Numbered from the stretch's first letter, positions 49,601-62,200 are shown. The stretch: DNA of 64,000 nt from Terebella lapidaria (GCA_949152475.1 OX424562.1:22816209-22880208), one strand, 5' to 3'. Numbers and translations: made by a program. Notes: a model not told the origin generated them from the letters alone.

Positions 49601-51716
49601 AAAGAAAAATACAAAAATAGTTGGAAAAATTAATATCAAATAGAACCGGAGTTAGAGCCAATTATGTGATTTTCTTTTTTTCCGTTGCCATGGCAACCGT
49701 TTTCATCCGATTTTGGCAAAATTTTAAAGGGTCTGAGCCACCATCATAGCACTCTAGTCCTATAAATTTCAAATCGATCGGACCGTTTGCCTTTGAGTTA
49801 TGAGCACAGACATTTGCACTGAAACGTCGCTGGCCAAAAATAACCGAAATCGTGACCCCCAATTTTTCGACATCGGGCGATAATGGAGAGTTTTCGTCGT
49901 ACGACCATCGGTCGTACACCATACAATCGGGAAATGGCCAAAAAAAAATACAAAAATAGTTGGAAAAATTAATATCAAGTAGAACCGGAGATAAAGCCAA
50001 TTATGTGATTTTCTTTTTTCCGTTGCCATGGCAACCGTTTTCATCCGATTTTGGCAAAATTCTGAAGGGGCTGAGCCAGCACCATAGCACTCTTGCCTTA
50101 TAAATTTCATATCGATCGGGCCGTTTGCCTTTGAGTTATAAGCGCAGACATTTGCACTGAAACGTCGCTGGCCAAAAAAATTCGAAACCGTGACCCCCAA
50201 TTTTTCGACATCGGGCGATAATGGAGAGTTTTGGTCGTACGACCACAAGCCATATAACATATGATCAAGAATTGGCCATAGAAAAATACAAAATTAGTTA
50301 GAAAAATTTATCTTGAATAGAACCGGAGTTATGGTCAATTATTGATTTTTACATTTTCCGTTGCCATGGCAACGGTTTTTGTCCGATTTGTCAAAAATTG
50401 AGGAGGACCGAGCCACGGTGATACCGCTTCTTCCCTATAAATTTCAGGACGATCGGACCATTCGGTTTTGAGTTATGTGCGCGGACAGACAAACAAACAA
50501 ACAAACAGACAAACAGACATACAAACTGACAGACCCAATTACAATACCCTCTGCCCCTATCGGGGCGAGGGTAATTAGAACACATTTTCCATTCTATAAG
50601 CCATGTCAAATAGTTGCTTTTGCCTTTCCATGCATGTGTGTATGGATTTGTGTTACATTCCAGAACCCAGAGGCTTTTGACTTTGCCTTCGTGAGAGACC
50701 TCCTGATCTCGCATGCTGATGGTTCCGTGTATCGATATGTCCTCTGTATGACCAGCAAGACTGTCGCTGTGCTCCAGCCAATGGCTCGGTGCCACCTCGG
50801 AGTTCAAGGTCAAATCTCCCGGCCAATCAGGTGCCTGCTACTGATGGACGAAGGGCAACAGCTCTGGGCAGGGCATGGAACGGACCTTGTTGTCATGGAA
50901 ACAACAGAACTCAGTGTGATCAGCAGGTTGAAGTGCTCTGCTGGAAAGGATGGCAAAAGTACATATGTGATTACCAGGATGTGTTGTCATGGTGACCAGG
51001 TGTGGCTGTTCATACGAGGGTCTCACTCTGTGATTGAAGTGGATGTCGGCAGTTTCTCAAAGTTCTGTCAGTTTGACTGTGCACTGGGCAGTCAGACAGG
51101 TGTCTGTACAGTTGATTGGTTCCATGAGACTGCGAAAGGCCCCCAACAAGCATCCGCAATAAAGTCGCAACCCCAGGCAAGCACGAGTGCTGCAGGTCCA
51201 AATATGCCAAGAGGAATTCAGAGCCCTGATGGGGATGTGTTGGTACCTATCAAAAGAAGAAGTACTGGTACCATGCAGCGGAAGATGTCGATGCGGTTCC
51301 AGAGTATCGGTCGTCGCGGCAGAGGCCGATCTAGTCATGGTGACCTTGGTCGCACCAAGCGGGAAGACTATCGTGAGCCACAGTACCAGGTACGATCACT
51401 CGTCTACGTCAATGGTGCGCTGTGGGTCGGCCGTCGTTCCGGCGACATTCTCGTCATCAATGTGACTCAGAACAATCCATGTAATTACCAGTATGGGGAG
51501 GTTGTGGCAGTATTGTGTAGCGAGTATCTCAATGGCTATGGCAATGGCAGCGTGGAACACATGTCCTTGCATGGTGACAAAGTGGTTGCCATTCGTACCG
51601 TGTATGAACTGGACTCGCAAGGCAGTACTGTTGGTAAATCAGAGATTATCATTTGGAAAGCTGTCAATTTGGAGGAGGTGCACAAAACTCAAACTTACTG
51701 GCATGTAACCGAGTAG
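34683..51716 (+). CDS. LRRK1: LRRK1-type leucine-rich repeat kinase (29 exons, 2106 aa)
   Basis: Exons: 34683-34907, 35088-35262, 37444-37605, 37736-37917, 38165-38385, 38521-38783, 39042-39205, 39442-39577, 39847-39976, 40315-40509, 40715-40824, 41031-41131, 41295-41432, 41627-41800, 42007-42306, 42491-42650, 43275-43402, 43742-43893, 44093-44347, 44622-44866, 45136-45283, 45426-45846, 46368-46622, 46908-47132, 47244-47366, 47621-47818, 48578-48757, 48916-49017, 50664-51716. All are GT-AG and in phase. Domains: ankyrin repeats (1-245), LRRs (about 262-650, e.g. LTVLDISSNHLMALPS), Roc GTPase (P-loop GREKKGKSS split over exons 12/13, WDFAGQ, GTFLD), COR (about 880-1240), kinase (about 1300-1620: GSGGEGYVYKG, AYK, FRKEV, YKDLKPRNVL, SDYG, QAPE) and a C-terminal propeller-like region. 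Human LRRK1 is close in length (about 2015 aa) and shares ankyrin rather than armadillo repeats at the N-terminus, so LRRK1 rather than LRRK2. The insert between the kinase Lys and helix-C Glu is long (about 80 residues). Exon 10 has the weakest acceptor. Confidence 0.93.
35273..37302 (+). mobile_element. GGTTACC-type element filling LRRK1 intron 2
   Basis: The 5' hairpin is at 35273-35299, followed by TATTGGCATGGCG and GTCCGTCGTC repeats. The body is non-coding with a conserved TTGGACTTTCCCATG block. About ten tandem units of 134 bp (35770-37200) follow, then inverted CCGGTAACC (37270-37278), the hairpin TAGCCC-ATT-GGGCTA (37283-37297) and TAATTTT. This is the most complete copy in the window. 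It starts only 10 bases after the exon 2 splice donor. Confidence 0.85.
44564..44637 (+). repeat. 37-bp tandem duplication over the LRRK1 exon 20 acceptor
   Basis: The block starting ACTTTCAATATCTCCCCTCA is repeated exactly (44564-44600 and 44601-44637), giving two identical CCCCTCAG acceptors 37 bases apart. Only the downstream one (exon from 44622) keeps the frame. Use of the upstream one would shift frame and meet a stop soon after. Confidence 0.9.
45909..46086. mobile_element. TA-flanked MITE in LRRK1 intron 22
   Basis: The termini are CAGTGGATCCTGTGTT and its complement, flanked by TA on both sides, which is typical of Tc1/mariner-type target duplication. Length is 178 bp. The interior shows repeated GAGACCACC/AAGACCACC motifs. 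Confidence 0.85.
47974..48150. mobile_element. TA-flanked MITE in LRRK1 intron 26
   Basis: It has perfect 24-bp terminal inverted repeats starting CAGTGGTCCCCCTCAGATAA, flanked by TA. Its length of 177 bp and CAGTGG ends match the element at 45909, so the two are related non-autonomous Tc1/mariner-like elements. Confidence 0.88.
48160..48410 (+). repeat. Dispersed ~260-bp repeat, copy 2
   Basis: This is the counterpart of 26060-26330 in the same orientation (GAGCCAAAGCAAGACCTC, CTGCAGCAGCGC, GTGGATTGG, then GGGGGCGCTC and CTACTATTAGGA). It lies directly after the MITE in LRRK1 intron 26. Confidence 0.65.
49150..50571 (-). mobile_element. CCCTCGCCCC-type hairpin element with ~338-bp repeats in LRRK1 intron 28
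   Basis: Read on the minus strand, a 5' hairpin (50547-50571, arms CCCTCGCCCC/GGGGCAGAGGG) is preceded by TAATTA and followed by TATTG. A GTCT/GTTT-rich simple tract follows, then about four units of about 338 bp (GAGTTTTCGTCGTACGACC recurring near 49210, 49549, 49887 and 50225). The 3' side has inverted GGGCGAGGG (49167-49175) and a hairpin CAATC-TCT-GATTG (49150-49162). It has the same layout as the GGTTACC family with unrelated sequence. Confidence 0.78.
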
Positions 51717-52600
51717 TGGAGTAGTAATTAGCATTGCTGGTTTACTATGCAGAACAGTTGTTGTCGATTTCTGTCATGATACTTAGTGGTATCGTAGTGG
51801 TGCTTATCTGGTGTAATGGTGGCTGTATTAGAACTCTCCGAGTAGATGTAGACAAGTTCTTGTAAATATGAAAAAAAAAATTATTGAATGTGGTGCAAGG
51901 CGTATATTGTTGGTATTTTTATTTTAGTTTTATTGCTGGGAATCATCATCCACTTTGTAAATTATAAGGTTCACAACCAAGCATTTAATTTTTTTTGGCA
52001 TTGCAGGCAATTTAAATACATTTTCATGTACATTTATATTATTGCAATATTTTTGTTCAGTTCATATATTGTATAACTCTATAAATTCTCATTTATGTGT
52101 GCTGGACTCGGAACATGTGATATTTGTGATGAATATGCTGGAAGTCAACTGTTGCCTTTATGTATCTACCACAATGTTTTATTTTAGTGAAGTATATATG
52201 TACTGGTTTCTTTGTCACTGACTTGATTACGAACAAAACAAAATACCAAAAGCCAAAAACACATATACATTGTATATATCTTGATTTCCAACCAAAAATT
52301 ACTTTCACCTTTACAGCTGACAACAGCAAAGTTTTTTTTCATGATATTAAATTTTATTTCCTATTAGGTTGGCTGTGGACAATGTCAATATTTTATGCAG
52401 AATTTCTGTGAAGTTATGTTCATCTTCTTTAGTCACTTATGTTTGTGATGAAAGTATTTTACAGTTTATAGTTATGATATTTGTACTATGTTACATATAT
52501 GTGGATGGTATGTGCCAGTATATATTAGACATATTTATGTGCATCACATTTGGAATGGGAAACACATCTCTATTGATAGTGTGTAATAAATAAAGGAGAA
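51717..52600 (+). other. LRRK1 3' UTR
   Basis: An AT-rich, unrepetitive stretch after the LRRK1 stop ends near a clear AATAAA at 52585-52590. Small open frames here are not supported as genes. Confidence 0.65.
52585..52590 (+). terminator. Polyadenylation signal of LRRK1
   Basis: AATAAA lies about 870 bases past the stop and just before the repeat element at 52621. It overlaps a second, shifted AATAAA. Confidence 0.65.
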
Positions 52601-52620
52601 GTTTTCAGTATTCGTTTTTA

Positions 52621-54718
52621 GCTTACCGGCCCTTTGGGCCGATAAGCTATTGTCGTGGTATTTCGTCTGTCGTCCGTCCAGGTCTGTAACTTTTTTTTGA
52701 CATGATGAATTTCCCCATAAATTTGTCAGAACATACCTTGGGCCAGTATCTAAAGAAGTTTTTTGAATTTTTAGGTTACCGGACCTATGGTCCGATAACC
52801 TATTGGCATGGCGTTGCGTCCGTCGTCGATGTCCACATTTTTATCTTTTTTGTTTACGGGCGAATTCTTCTGAAATTTTGCACAAAAATACTTTAAAATA
52901 ATTCAAGAAGGAGGTATTTTTTAGTTTTTTGATTTTCGCATTTTTTTTCAAAATGGCGGCCGTTTTTGACGAAAAATGCCTGATTTTGGACTTTGGTGGC
53001 CATTTTCTCAAAATCTGTTCAGTAACTTTTTTTCTTTTTGATACATAACACTCCTCATACATGTATGTACTCCTATGATGTCTATAAATTTTGTTGCGCT
53101 TGAATCGCTCAAAGTGGGCCATTTTGGCCCAAACTCGGCCCAAATGGGACTTTCCCATGTTAAATTCTCCTATGCTTTATAATGGGACACATTATGCCTA
53201 ATATCTCACTTAATATTGTGATTAGAGACTAGGAATCAATTGTGGACATATAGGAAATGATATATGCTGAATATTCTCGTGACCTTGAATTTGACCTCTG
53301 ACCTCAATTTCAAGGTCAGAGCTTAAAAATAAAATGGCTGATATCTTGCTTATTATCGACTCTACAGCTTAGGAATCAATTGTGGACATATAGGAAATGA
53401 TATATGCCGAATATTCTGATGACCTTGAATTTGACCTTTGACCTCATTTTCAAAGTCACAGGACAAAATGGCTAATATCTCACTTATTATCGACTCTACA
53501 GCTTAGGAATCAATTGTGGACATCTAGGAAATGATATATGCTGAATATTCTGATGACCTTGAATTTGACCGTTGACGGCATTTTCAAGGTCATAGGACAA
53601 AATGGCTAATATCTCGCTTGTTATCGACTTTACAGATTAGGGATCAGTTATGAACATATAGGAAATGATATATGCAGATTATTGTCATGACCTTGAATTT
53701 GACCTTTGACCTCATTTTCAAGGTCACAGGCCCAAATTTTGATATCTCACTTATTATTAATTTTACAGCTTAGGAATCAATTGTGGACATGTAGGAAATG
53801 ATATATGCTGAATATTCTCGGACCTTGAATTTGACCTCTGACCTCATTTTCAAGGTCCAAGGACAAACTGGCTCATATCTTGCTCCTCTATTGACTGTAT
53901 GGCTTGGGAATCAATTGTGGACATGATATAGAAAATGATATACACTGAATATTTTGATGACCTTGAATTTGACCTTTGCCCCTTCATTTTTAAGGCCACA
54001 GCAAAAAATTGCTAATATCTCGCTGATTATTGAATTTACAACTTAGCAATCAACTGTGGACATGATATATGCTTAATGTTATATATGCTGAATATTCTCT
54101 TGACCTTGAATTCAACCAGTGACCTGGCTAACATCTAAAATAATAAACATTGTCCGGTAACCTATCTTTGGCCCTTGGCCTAATTTTTTGATTGAATCGT
54201 TTTTGTCTATTTGGCGGCCATTTTTGACGAAAAATTGCCAATTTTGGACTTTGGAGGCCATTTTCTCAAAAACTGTCTGATCAGTTTTGAGATTTTTGTT
54301 TTAAACATTCCTCTCATGTACCTTTATGATGTGTATAAGTTTCGTTGTCCTTGAATCCCCGGTCTGCGTTGGCATCCATTTTGATTTTTTGAGGGGTCGG
54401 CAAAAAAAATGTTTTTTGTCCCAAATCAAGTCACTATTCGTTTTGAGCCATTTCCAGCAAAAAAAAAAAAAGAATTTTTTTTTTGACCATTGAAAAATTT
54501 TTTGGACTTAGTCCAAGTAAACTCATAGAAGACTTCAAAATAGAGCCTAAGTATTGGCACATTCAAATGGGAAATCATATATTGCGGTTTGAGTGATGAC
54601 CTTGAATTTGACCTTCAATGACCTTGAAAGGTCAAAAACGATGAATTTTGTCTTTGGTTGGAAAATCAATACTCTGCGTTTCTCATGATTGCCGGTGAGC
54701 TACAGCACCCTTGGTGCC
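52621..54718 (+). mobile_element. GCTTACC-type hairpin element, split by a nested copy
   Basis: The 5' hairpin is at 52621-52647 (GCTTACCGGCCC with complement GGGCCGATAAGC), preceded by TTTTTA and followed by TATTGTCG and TCGTCTGTCGTCC. The body resumes after the nested element (54188-54690, GGCGGCCATTTTTGACG in part). The 3' side has inverted CCGGTGAGC (54692-54700) and a hairpin GCACC-CTT-GGTGC (54705-54717). It is a sister family of GGTTACC. Confidence 0.8.
52774..54187 (+). mobile_element. GGTTACC-type element nested in the GCTTACC element
   Basis: The 5' hairpin is at 52774-52800, the body runs to about 53160, then there are about seven tandem units of about 134 bp. Inverted CCGGTAACC (54154-54162), the hairpin GGCC-CTT-GGCC (54170-54180) and TAATTTTTT close the element. 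It is nearly the same sequence as the copy at 54791, so the two share a recent source. Confidence 0.85.
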
Positions 54719-54790
54719 ATGTTATGAGGTTAATTCTGTACAGCATACATATGCAAACAATGTACTTTTACACATTTACAACCAATTTTA

Positions 54791-56327
54791 GGTTACCGGA
54801 CCTATGGTCCGATAACCTATTGGCATGGCGTTGCGTCCGTCGTCCGTCGTCGTCGTCGTCCACATTTTTATCTTTTTTGTTTACGGGCGAATTCTTCTGA
54901 AATTTTGCACAAAAATACTTAAAAATAATTCAGGAAGGAGGTATTTTTTAGTTTTTTGATTTTCGCATTTTTTCCAAAATGGCGGCCGTTTTCGACGAAA
55001 AATGCCTGATTTTGGACTTTGGTGGCCATTTTCTCAAAATCTGTTCAGTAACTTTTTTTCTTTTTGATACATAACACTCCTCATATGTACCCCTATGATG
55101 TCTATAAATTTCGTTGCGCTTGAATCGCTCGAAGTGGGCCATTTTGGCCCAAACTCGGCCCAAATGGGACTTTCCCATGTTAAATTCTCCTATGCTTTAT
55201 AATGGGACACATTATGCCTAATATCTCACTTAATATTGAGATTAGAGACTGGGAATCAATTGTGGACATATAGGAAATGATATATGCTGAATATCCTCGT
55301 GACCTTGAATTTGACCTCTGACCTCAATTCAAGGTCAGAGCTTAAAATGGCTGATATCTCGCTTATTATCGACTCTACAGCTTAGCAATCAATTGTGGAC
55401 ATATAGGAAATGATATATGCTGAATATTCTGATGACCTTGATTTTGACCTTTGACCCCATTTTCAAGTTCATAGGACAAAATGGCTAATATCTCGCTTGT
55501 TATCGACTTTACAGCTTAGGAATCGGTTATGAACATATAGGAAATGATATATGCAGATTATTGTCATGACCTTGAAGTTGACCTTTGACCTCATTTTCAA
55601 GGCCACAGGACAAAATGGCTAATATCTCACTTATTATCGACTCTACAGCTTAGGAATCAATTGTGGACATATAGGAAATGATATATGCTGAATATTCTGA
55701 TGACCTTGAATTTGACCTTTGACCGCATTTTCAAGGTCATAGGACAAAATGGCTAATATCTCGCTTGTTATCGACTTTACAGCTTAGGAATCAGTTATGA
55801 ACATATAGGAAATGATATATGCAGATTATTGTCATGACCTTGAATTTGACCTCATTTTCAAGGTCACAGGACAAAATGTCTAATATCTCACTTATTATCG
55901 ATTTTACAGCTTAGGAATCAATTGTGGACATGTAGGAAATGATATATGCTGAATATTCTCGGACCTTGAATTTGACCTCTGACCTCATTTTCAAGGTCTA
56001 AGGACAAACTGGCTCATATCTTGCTCTTCTATTGACTGTATGGCTTGGGAATCAATTGTGGACATGATATAGAAAATGATATACACTGAATATTTTGATG
56101 ACCTTGAATTTGACCTTTGCCCCTTCAGTTTCACGGCCACAGCACAAAATTGCTAATATCTCGCTGATTATTGAATTTACAGCTTAGCAATCAACTGTGG
56201 ACATGATATATGCTTAATGTTATATATGCTGAATATTCTCTTGACCTTGAATTCAACCAGTGACCTGGCTAACATCTAAAATATTAAACACTGTCCGGTA
56301 ACCTATCTTCGGCCCTTGGCCTAATTT
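54791..56327 (+). mobile_element. GGTTACC-type element, downstream copy
   Basis: The 5' hairpin is at 54791-54817, with GTCCGTCGTC repeats, the body, and about eight tandem units. Inverted CCGGTAACC (56295-56303), the hairpin GGCC-CTT-GGCC (56311-56321) and TAATTTT close it. It has one more internal unit than the copy at 52774. Confidence 0.85.
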
Positions 56328-59265
56328 TCATTGTTGAATGAACTCCAATACATTCCCAGCTTGAGAACCATGATAAAACGATACACCTGTCTCCCATGCC
56401 AGAGTGCACACAATATATGAATGAGCCGGTGTGCAATCCAACAAGGTTGTTGCTGTAGTTGTTGACATTCTCAAGTTAACTCAGCAGATAGAACAGCTAG
56501 GTAGCGAAGTCTTCCATGAACCACTCTTATCTGATCATCCCCAACCATTGACCCAAAAGTTGTCCCTTTAATAGGGCATTCCGGGGGAATACAGCTGGCT
56601 CTTCAAAGCACAACGCGCAAACTGACATGCGAGTTACTCAAATGGTAACGCCCTTATTATCGATAGGTTCGAAAGACGAGTGGGATTTTTGGACTCCACG
56701 GCTGTCGCACTATAAAGGGCTGCCTTTTTACCAGAAGACCTGTTCGTCAGAAGGCCAATTTGTACGAAGGGAATACCGGTACAATATGATAATAATAATA
56801 ACATATTTGCCCAATTAATTTTCCAATAATATACAACTGATCTTGCTAGGGAAAAGGACAAAATTGTCACACACATATATTCATGGAAGGCCCATTAGCG
56901 CAGCCCTGCCACAAAATGGACCTTCGGACTAACATGCCTTGGGACAATAGAATGCCGAAGTGTGATATCATTTTTGGTTCTAAACAAGTGTACAGCCTTC
57001 GTTTCAAGTGAGCAGTACCATTGTTATTGAGTTGTTTAGAACCAGTAGGCGGATTAAATCTTTTGTTATTCAAATACTATACGTCACGACTTCGGCTCTC
57101 TATAAGTCCTCAGTGCTTTGTGTGACTCACACTCAGAACGAGTAGGCATAAATTAATGTTCAAATTCATTGATTCAGTTGAGCTCCAGCCTCCAGTGATA
57201 AAATACTAGCAAAACTTCCATGATCTAATTGTGAAGACAAACTAAGAGTGCATGTAGTTCATAAATTTCAAATTATATTACATTTTCAAGTTATACTACA
57301 TTTTGCAACAAATTCCTGAATATATTTCTTCAGTGTCAACACCTAACACGGTATATCGATGTTAGGTGCCGATTTTTTTAAGTTCAGCCAAAGTCTGTGA
57401 TAAGCTTGGGATCTCGCTTGGAAAGTTGTTGTGTGATGACACTTAGCATGAGATGTGTTACCAAACCTATGGTAAGGTGTCCACATGAGGATGGACTGGT
57501 TGACAGTGTTCGACAAATTTTATTGTACAACGATCAATCTAGTCATGATTTGCTTAATATGTTTTTATGTTCTTATTGACATACTTGTATGATCACACAT
57601 TTCTCCTATTGGAGGTAAATAAATACAATACAATACAAAAGACATCTTCCATTTGAATATGTAGTCGGTATTTCGTTGAAAAGGACAACCCATGGCGCTG
57701 TTTTGAGATTGAAGAAGAAATCGCGAATAAATCACATCCCTATGACTCACATTCATGTTTGAAGGCTATGAAGGCAGTCTGGTATATATATCCTTCCATA
57801 AAATATATCCACACGAAGATGTCACGAAAATCTTCGATTTTTTTTGGTGGGAATTCTCAATTTTCCTCTAATATCGCCCACTCACTAATGGTCGTCCATG
57901 AGTTACACTAGCAAGCCTATTGCATAACCAATTACGCTTGCGACTGTGCATTAATACCATCTTACAATCGAGATGGAGACATTGTCCTAAACAATCTAAT
58001 AAATCAAGTTCCACTCTTAAAAGTTCCCCTCGTGCACACAGTGCAGGCTCCGCAGCAACTAACCCGCTTTAAAACTAAACTGAACACCATCATACTGATG
58101 CTTAGTTGTAACGTTCGGTGCCTACTCACAAAAGTGTTGCCGCCTCGCTGCACATGTATGGGCTGCCATGCGACGGTAGGGCTTAAACAAGTCAAGATTT
58201 TCTGACCCAAGTACTCACCCTGCTTGAACCGACTCGTAACCGAGTACTCTGTATTAATTATAGCAGGATAAGAGTTGGTATTCGGAACTCCAATCGAATC
58301 ATTTCCAGAAATTCCAGCCCCACCATCAAGGCATCAACTGATCAATTAATTTCTTTAATGAGAAATTATTCGTGTCAATATGCTCAAATTTGATTGCAAT
58401 CCAGATTTGCTTAAGAGTATTTGAAATAGTATTACCATCAATCCATCATGCACACATCTTGAAATTTGTTTGTCCGAATGAATACATACAAATGCGCCAC
58501 CTGGCCAATGGAATGTTAAGCCTTACCATAATTTCTCGAATGGAACAATACAAATACACAGTAGCTAGCTGTTCATTTGACTTTAGCAGACAACACTTAG
58601 CAGACGGCCTTGCAGGAAACACAGGGAAATGTGGTAGTCTAATATTATTCCGTTAATTCGCCAGATGGCGCTCGTCATTGTGATTTCTGGAATTTCCAGA
58701 AACTTGTTTACCAGTTGTAACAAAGCGGCGAAGTGCAAACATTTCATCGGTGATCAAGTATCAATGTCATTTCACTCAAAAATATAAATTCAAGACAGAA
58801 TTGGTGTAGCAATATCACTTTTTATGGCACTTCAGAAATTTATATGGTATGACTAGGCGAAGCCGAGTGCCATATAATTTTCAGAAGAAATTCCCCCAAC
58901 CTCTACTCACACGCACAACAATTCCCAACCCCGAGGGTATGTTTTTGAAGTGTTCAAAACGAATATAACATACAGAAATGTCAAAGATCTAAAAGCCTGT
59001 CTCGGTATTCAATAAAAATTGCCACACACTTACTACTTTCTTGTGCAATTTGAGAACACCTTGTGCATTTTTGAGTTATCTTGGGTGCCACCGTTGTTGC
59101 ATGCCCCTGATGTGTATGGTAAACTATATGAGGGGAGTGACGGCAGGATGAAAACTGAATGTACAGGTGGAGTGGTCAAATTTCCAAAGAATATATGTAT
59201 TCAGCTGTGTTATTTCTTTTGAATCTTATTGCAGAATTGGCTTCTCAACTCGTCTATCAACCACA
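56328..59265. other. Spacer between LRRK1 and POLG
   Basis: There is no supportable gene. Small open frames (56627-56876, 57397-57579, 58004-58656) have no domain. The region just before 59266 has a clear 3' splice site (TTATTGCAG, ending 59234), so a non-coding first exon or leader exon of POLG likely lies upstream within this stretch. Confidence 0.5.
57580..57640 (+). repeat. Retroposon-like 3' tail with ATACA repeats
   Basis: CTCCTATTGGAGGTAAATAA is followed by ATACAATACAATACA, a form often seen at the 3' ends of invertebrate non-LTR retroposons. The upstream body is not recognisable, so this is a weak call. Confidence 0.4.
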
Positions 59266-62200
59266 ATGTACAACACCATCGTGACGAAGTGTGATTCTCC
59301 TTTAAGACTTTGCAAACACTGCTATGTTCAGCTGAGGAGACTGCAACCAATGCACATTCATGAGAGTGCCTATTGCATGTCTTCAGTGCAAAGTCGCAAT
59401 GCAAGTTCACAATCTAAACCACCAGAGACAGACATACGCTCTAATCCCGTTCACATACAAATGATTTCGGACGGAATTCATCAACAAGTTTTCAAAGATG
59501 TAAAAGTGCGAGATGTTGGGAAATCGACTCTCGACAAAGTCACAAAACACTTGAAGGCATTTGACCTGTGGGACAAAAAGATGGAAAAGTTGGAGAAAAT
59601 TGACTTCAAACTTCCGTCTTTACTTGGAGGAAACATTGATGAGCATTTCCAAGAATTAGCTCTTCGTCAATCCAAGCCATACCTAGAACTTGTCAATGAA
59701 CTACTAACAAATGACCACACACCCAAACGTCCAGACAAGTGGAAGTTCCAGCGTGGGTGGGTCCGATACGATGGAATGACCATGGAACCCACCTCAGTGC
59801 CCTACCCACAGGAAGATGGTGTGGTGTTTGATGTGGAGGTCCTCATGGCCGACGGAAATTATCCAACTATTGCCACAGCTGTGTCGGCCAAAGCCTGGTG
59901 AGAAAGTCGCTTGAAGTCAACAGTTTAATGTGCCTCATCTACTATTGCAAAATTCAGAAGAATTTCATTTGTTTAAAATTTCAGCATGTTTCAATCACAA
60001 GGTGTGATGTATTTTGCAGGTATGCGTGGTGTTCGGATCGCCTATTCGATGATGTCACATCACAAACATCTAGAACTCCTGGGCTGAAGGATTTGATTCC
60101 CATGGAAACAGAGGCAAATTACAGTCTCACTGACACCAAGTGGCATCCTTGTCTAGTGATTGGACACAACGTCGGCTTTGACCGTACATTCATCAAAGAA
60201 CAATATTATATACAGGTGACTTACATTAAATGATGACAAACTGATTGGAACTGTGTTGAATAAAGCTATTTGGCTATTCATGTTCTTCGCGTTATTTATA
60301 CCACAGGGCACGAGACTACGGTTTCTGGACACCATGTCGATGCACATTGCCGTGTCAGGCCTTACGAGCTTACAGAGGATCCTGTACATGGCCAACAAGA
60401 CGGGGAGCAGACGCAAGGAGGTGGTGGAGCATGAACAGGACCGTGCCAAGTATGGACAGACTGCGGTCAGTATGCTGGCATTGTCATTGTCTGAAAAAGA
60501 CTGGTTCAAGAAATTGTGGATTTTAAACCTGTAAAGTCCAGATAATAGCAAAGATCATAACCAATGTTGAATATGATCTTTAATAATAGTCTCAGTATCT
60601 AGGAAATTGAAAGGATATGAATCGTTTGATCCGAATGCATTATCCCAAACTTTATTAACAGTTATATTAAAAAAACATGTTGAAAGAGGTCAGAATTCAT
60701 GAAGACCCAATGGTACACATTTGTTTTCTATTTACAAGCTTGTTCTCTGCAGAGTGTTCAGTGGCTGAAGGAGAGCACACTGAACAACCTGAGCGATGTG
60801 TATCAGTTGTACTGCAAAGGGCCACCACTCAACAAAGACATACGCAGCACTTTTATTGACGGAACTATTCAGGATGTCAAAGACCAATTCCAGGTCTGAA
60901 CACTTAGAATTCTTGATTATTCAATATACCAAATACTAATTTTCGAAAAAACTAAAAACTTATAGCTTACATGTTTCCACAAAATTGCCAACCAACTTCA
61001 GCATGTTGACATGGCTTTTCGATGTCACAGGATCTGATGGACTACTGTGCAAGTGATGTAGAGGCAACATTATCTGTCTTCAAACAATTGTGGCCACAGT
61101 TTCACGAAAGGTGCATAACAGAAATTTTGTACTGAATCATCCTGCAAAAGATCTAAACAACATTTTCTGTAGTTAATATTGTCAGAGAGGCTTCATCAAA
61201 AACTACTAAGTGTACCCAATACTGTTGTGTATCCATGGTAACAGGTTCCCCCACCCTGTGACACTGGCTGGGATGCTCGAAATGGGCACCGCATACTTGC
61301 CGATCAATCGTAACTGGCAGCGTTACATTGACCAGGCCCAGACAACCTATGATGATCTACAGCAGGAGATGAACCAGTTACTACAGAGACTGGCTGACGA
61401 CGCCTGCGGACTTCTTGATGACAACAAGTGAGAGGGGCCCCTGTAACTCTCAGCATACATATATAATATAAATTGCAGGGAATACACCTCCATTATCGAC
61501 CGATAAGATATTTTGGTATGAATGAAGCTGATCTTTGCTGGGCTATACTTATGTAATAAGAGAAATTATTTTTTGATGTATTGAAAGTTTGCTGGGTATT
61601 GCAGGTACAAAGAGGATGTATGGTTGTGGGATGTAGACTGGACGGTGAGAAATCTCAAGTACAAAAAAACTAAGACTTCTAAGGTAAGATAATTTGGAAT
61701 CTAGCTACTGAAATCAAAATAATGAGGTAGCATGAATGTAGGCCATTGTAGGTAACATATTATGGTGTACCAGTAAGCAAAAAACAGTTACCGGTATCTG
61801 TCATTTACAGAAGACAAAACAGAAGAACGAGGACGATGTTGAACAAATGACCACCGCAGCTAAAGAACTGGCTGCCAAACAACCACACATGCCTGGTTAT
61901 CCTAGGTATGGCGCAATCAATTCAGACAACGTAAACTGAAGAAATGTCGAAAACATGTGGAGATCTGACACAAAAACAAGAAGTTCTGTAATATCAGACA
62001 AAAATAATGTAGGTAACATAATGATGTGTGCATTAGGTGGTATGCTGAGCTATGCCCCAAGGACTGGGAACTGGACGCTGGGGCCGCCCCCGGCCCGTCA
62101 AAGATCACCACTCAGCAACGAATCACGCCCAAGCTCCTCAACTTGACGTGGGACGGTTACCCCCTGCACTATGATGCCACACATGGCTGGGGGTACCTCG

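Noticed and set aside
50475-50663. Start of the last LRRK1 open frame at 50475
   Set aside because: The first 63 codons translate the simple-repeat end of a mobile element and intron; the acceptor at 50661-50663 defines the exon.
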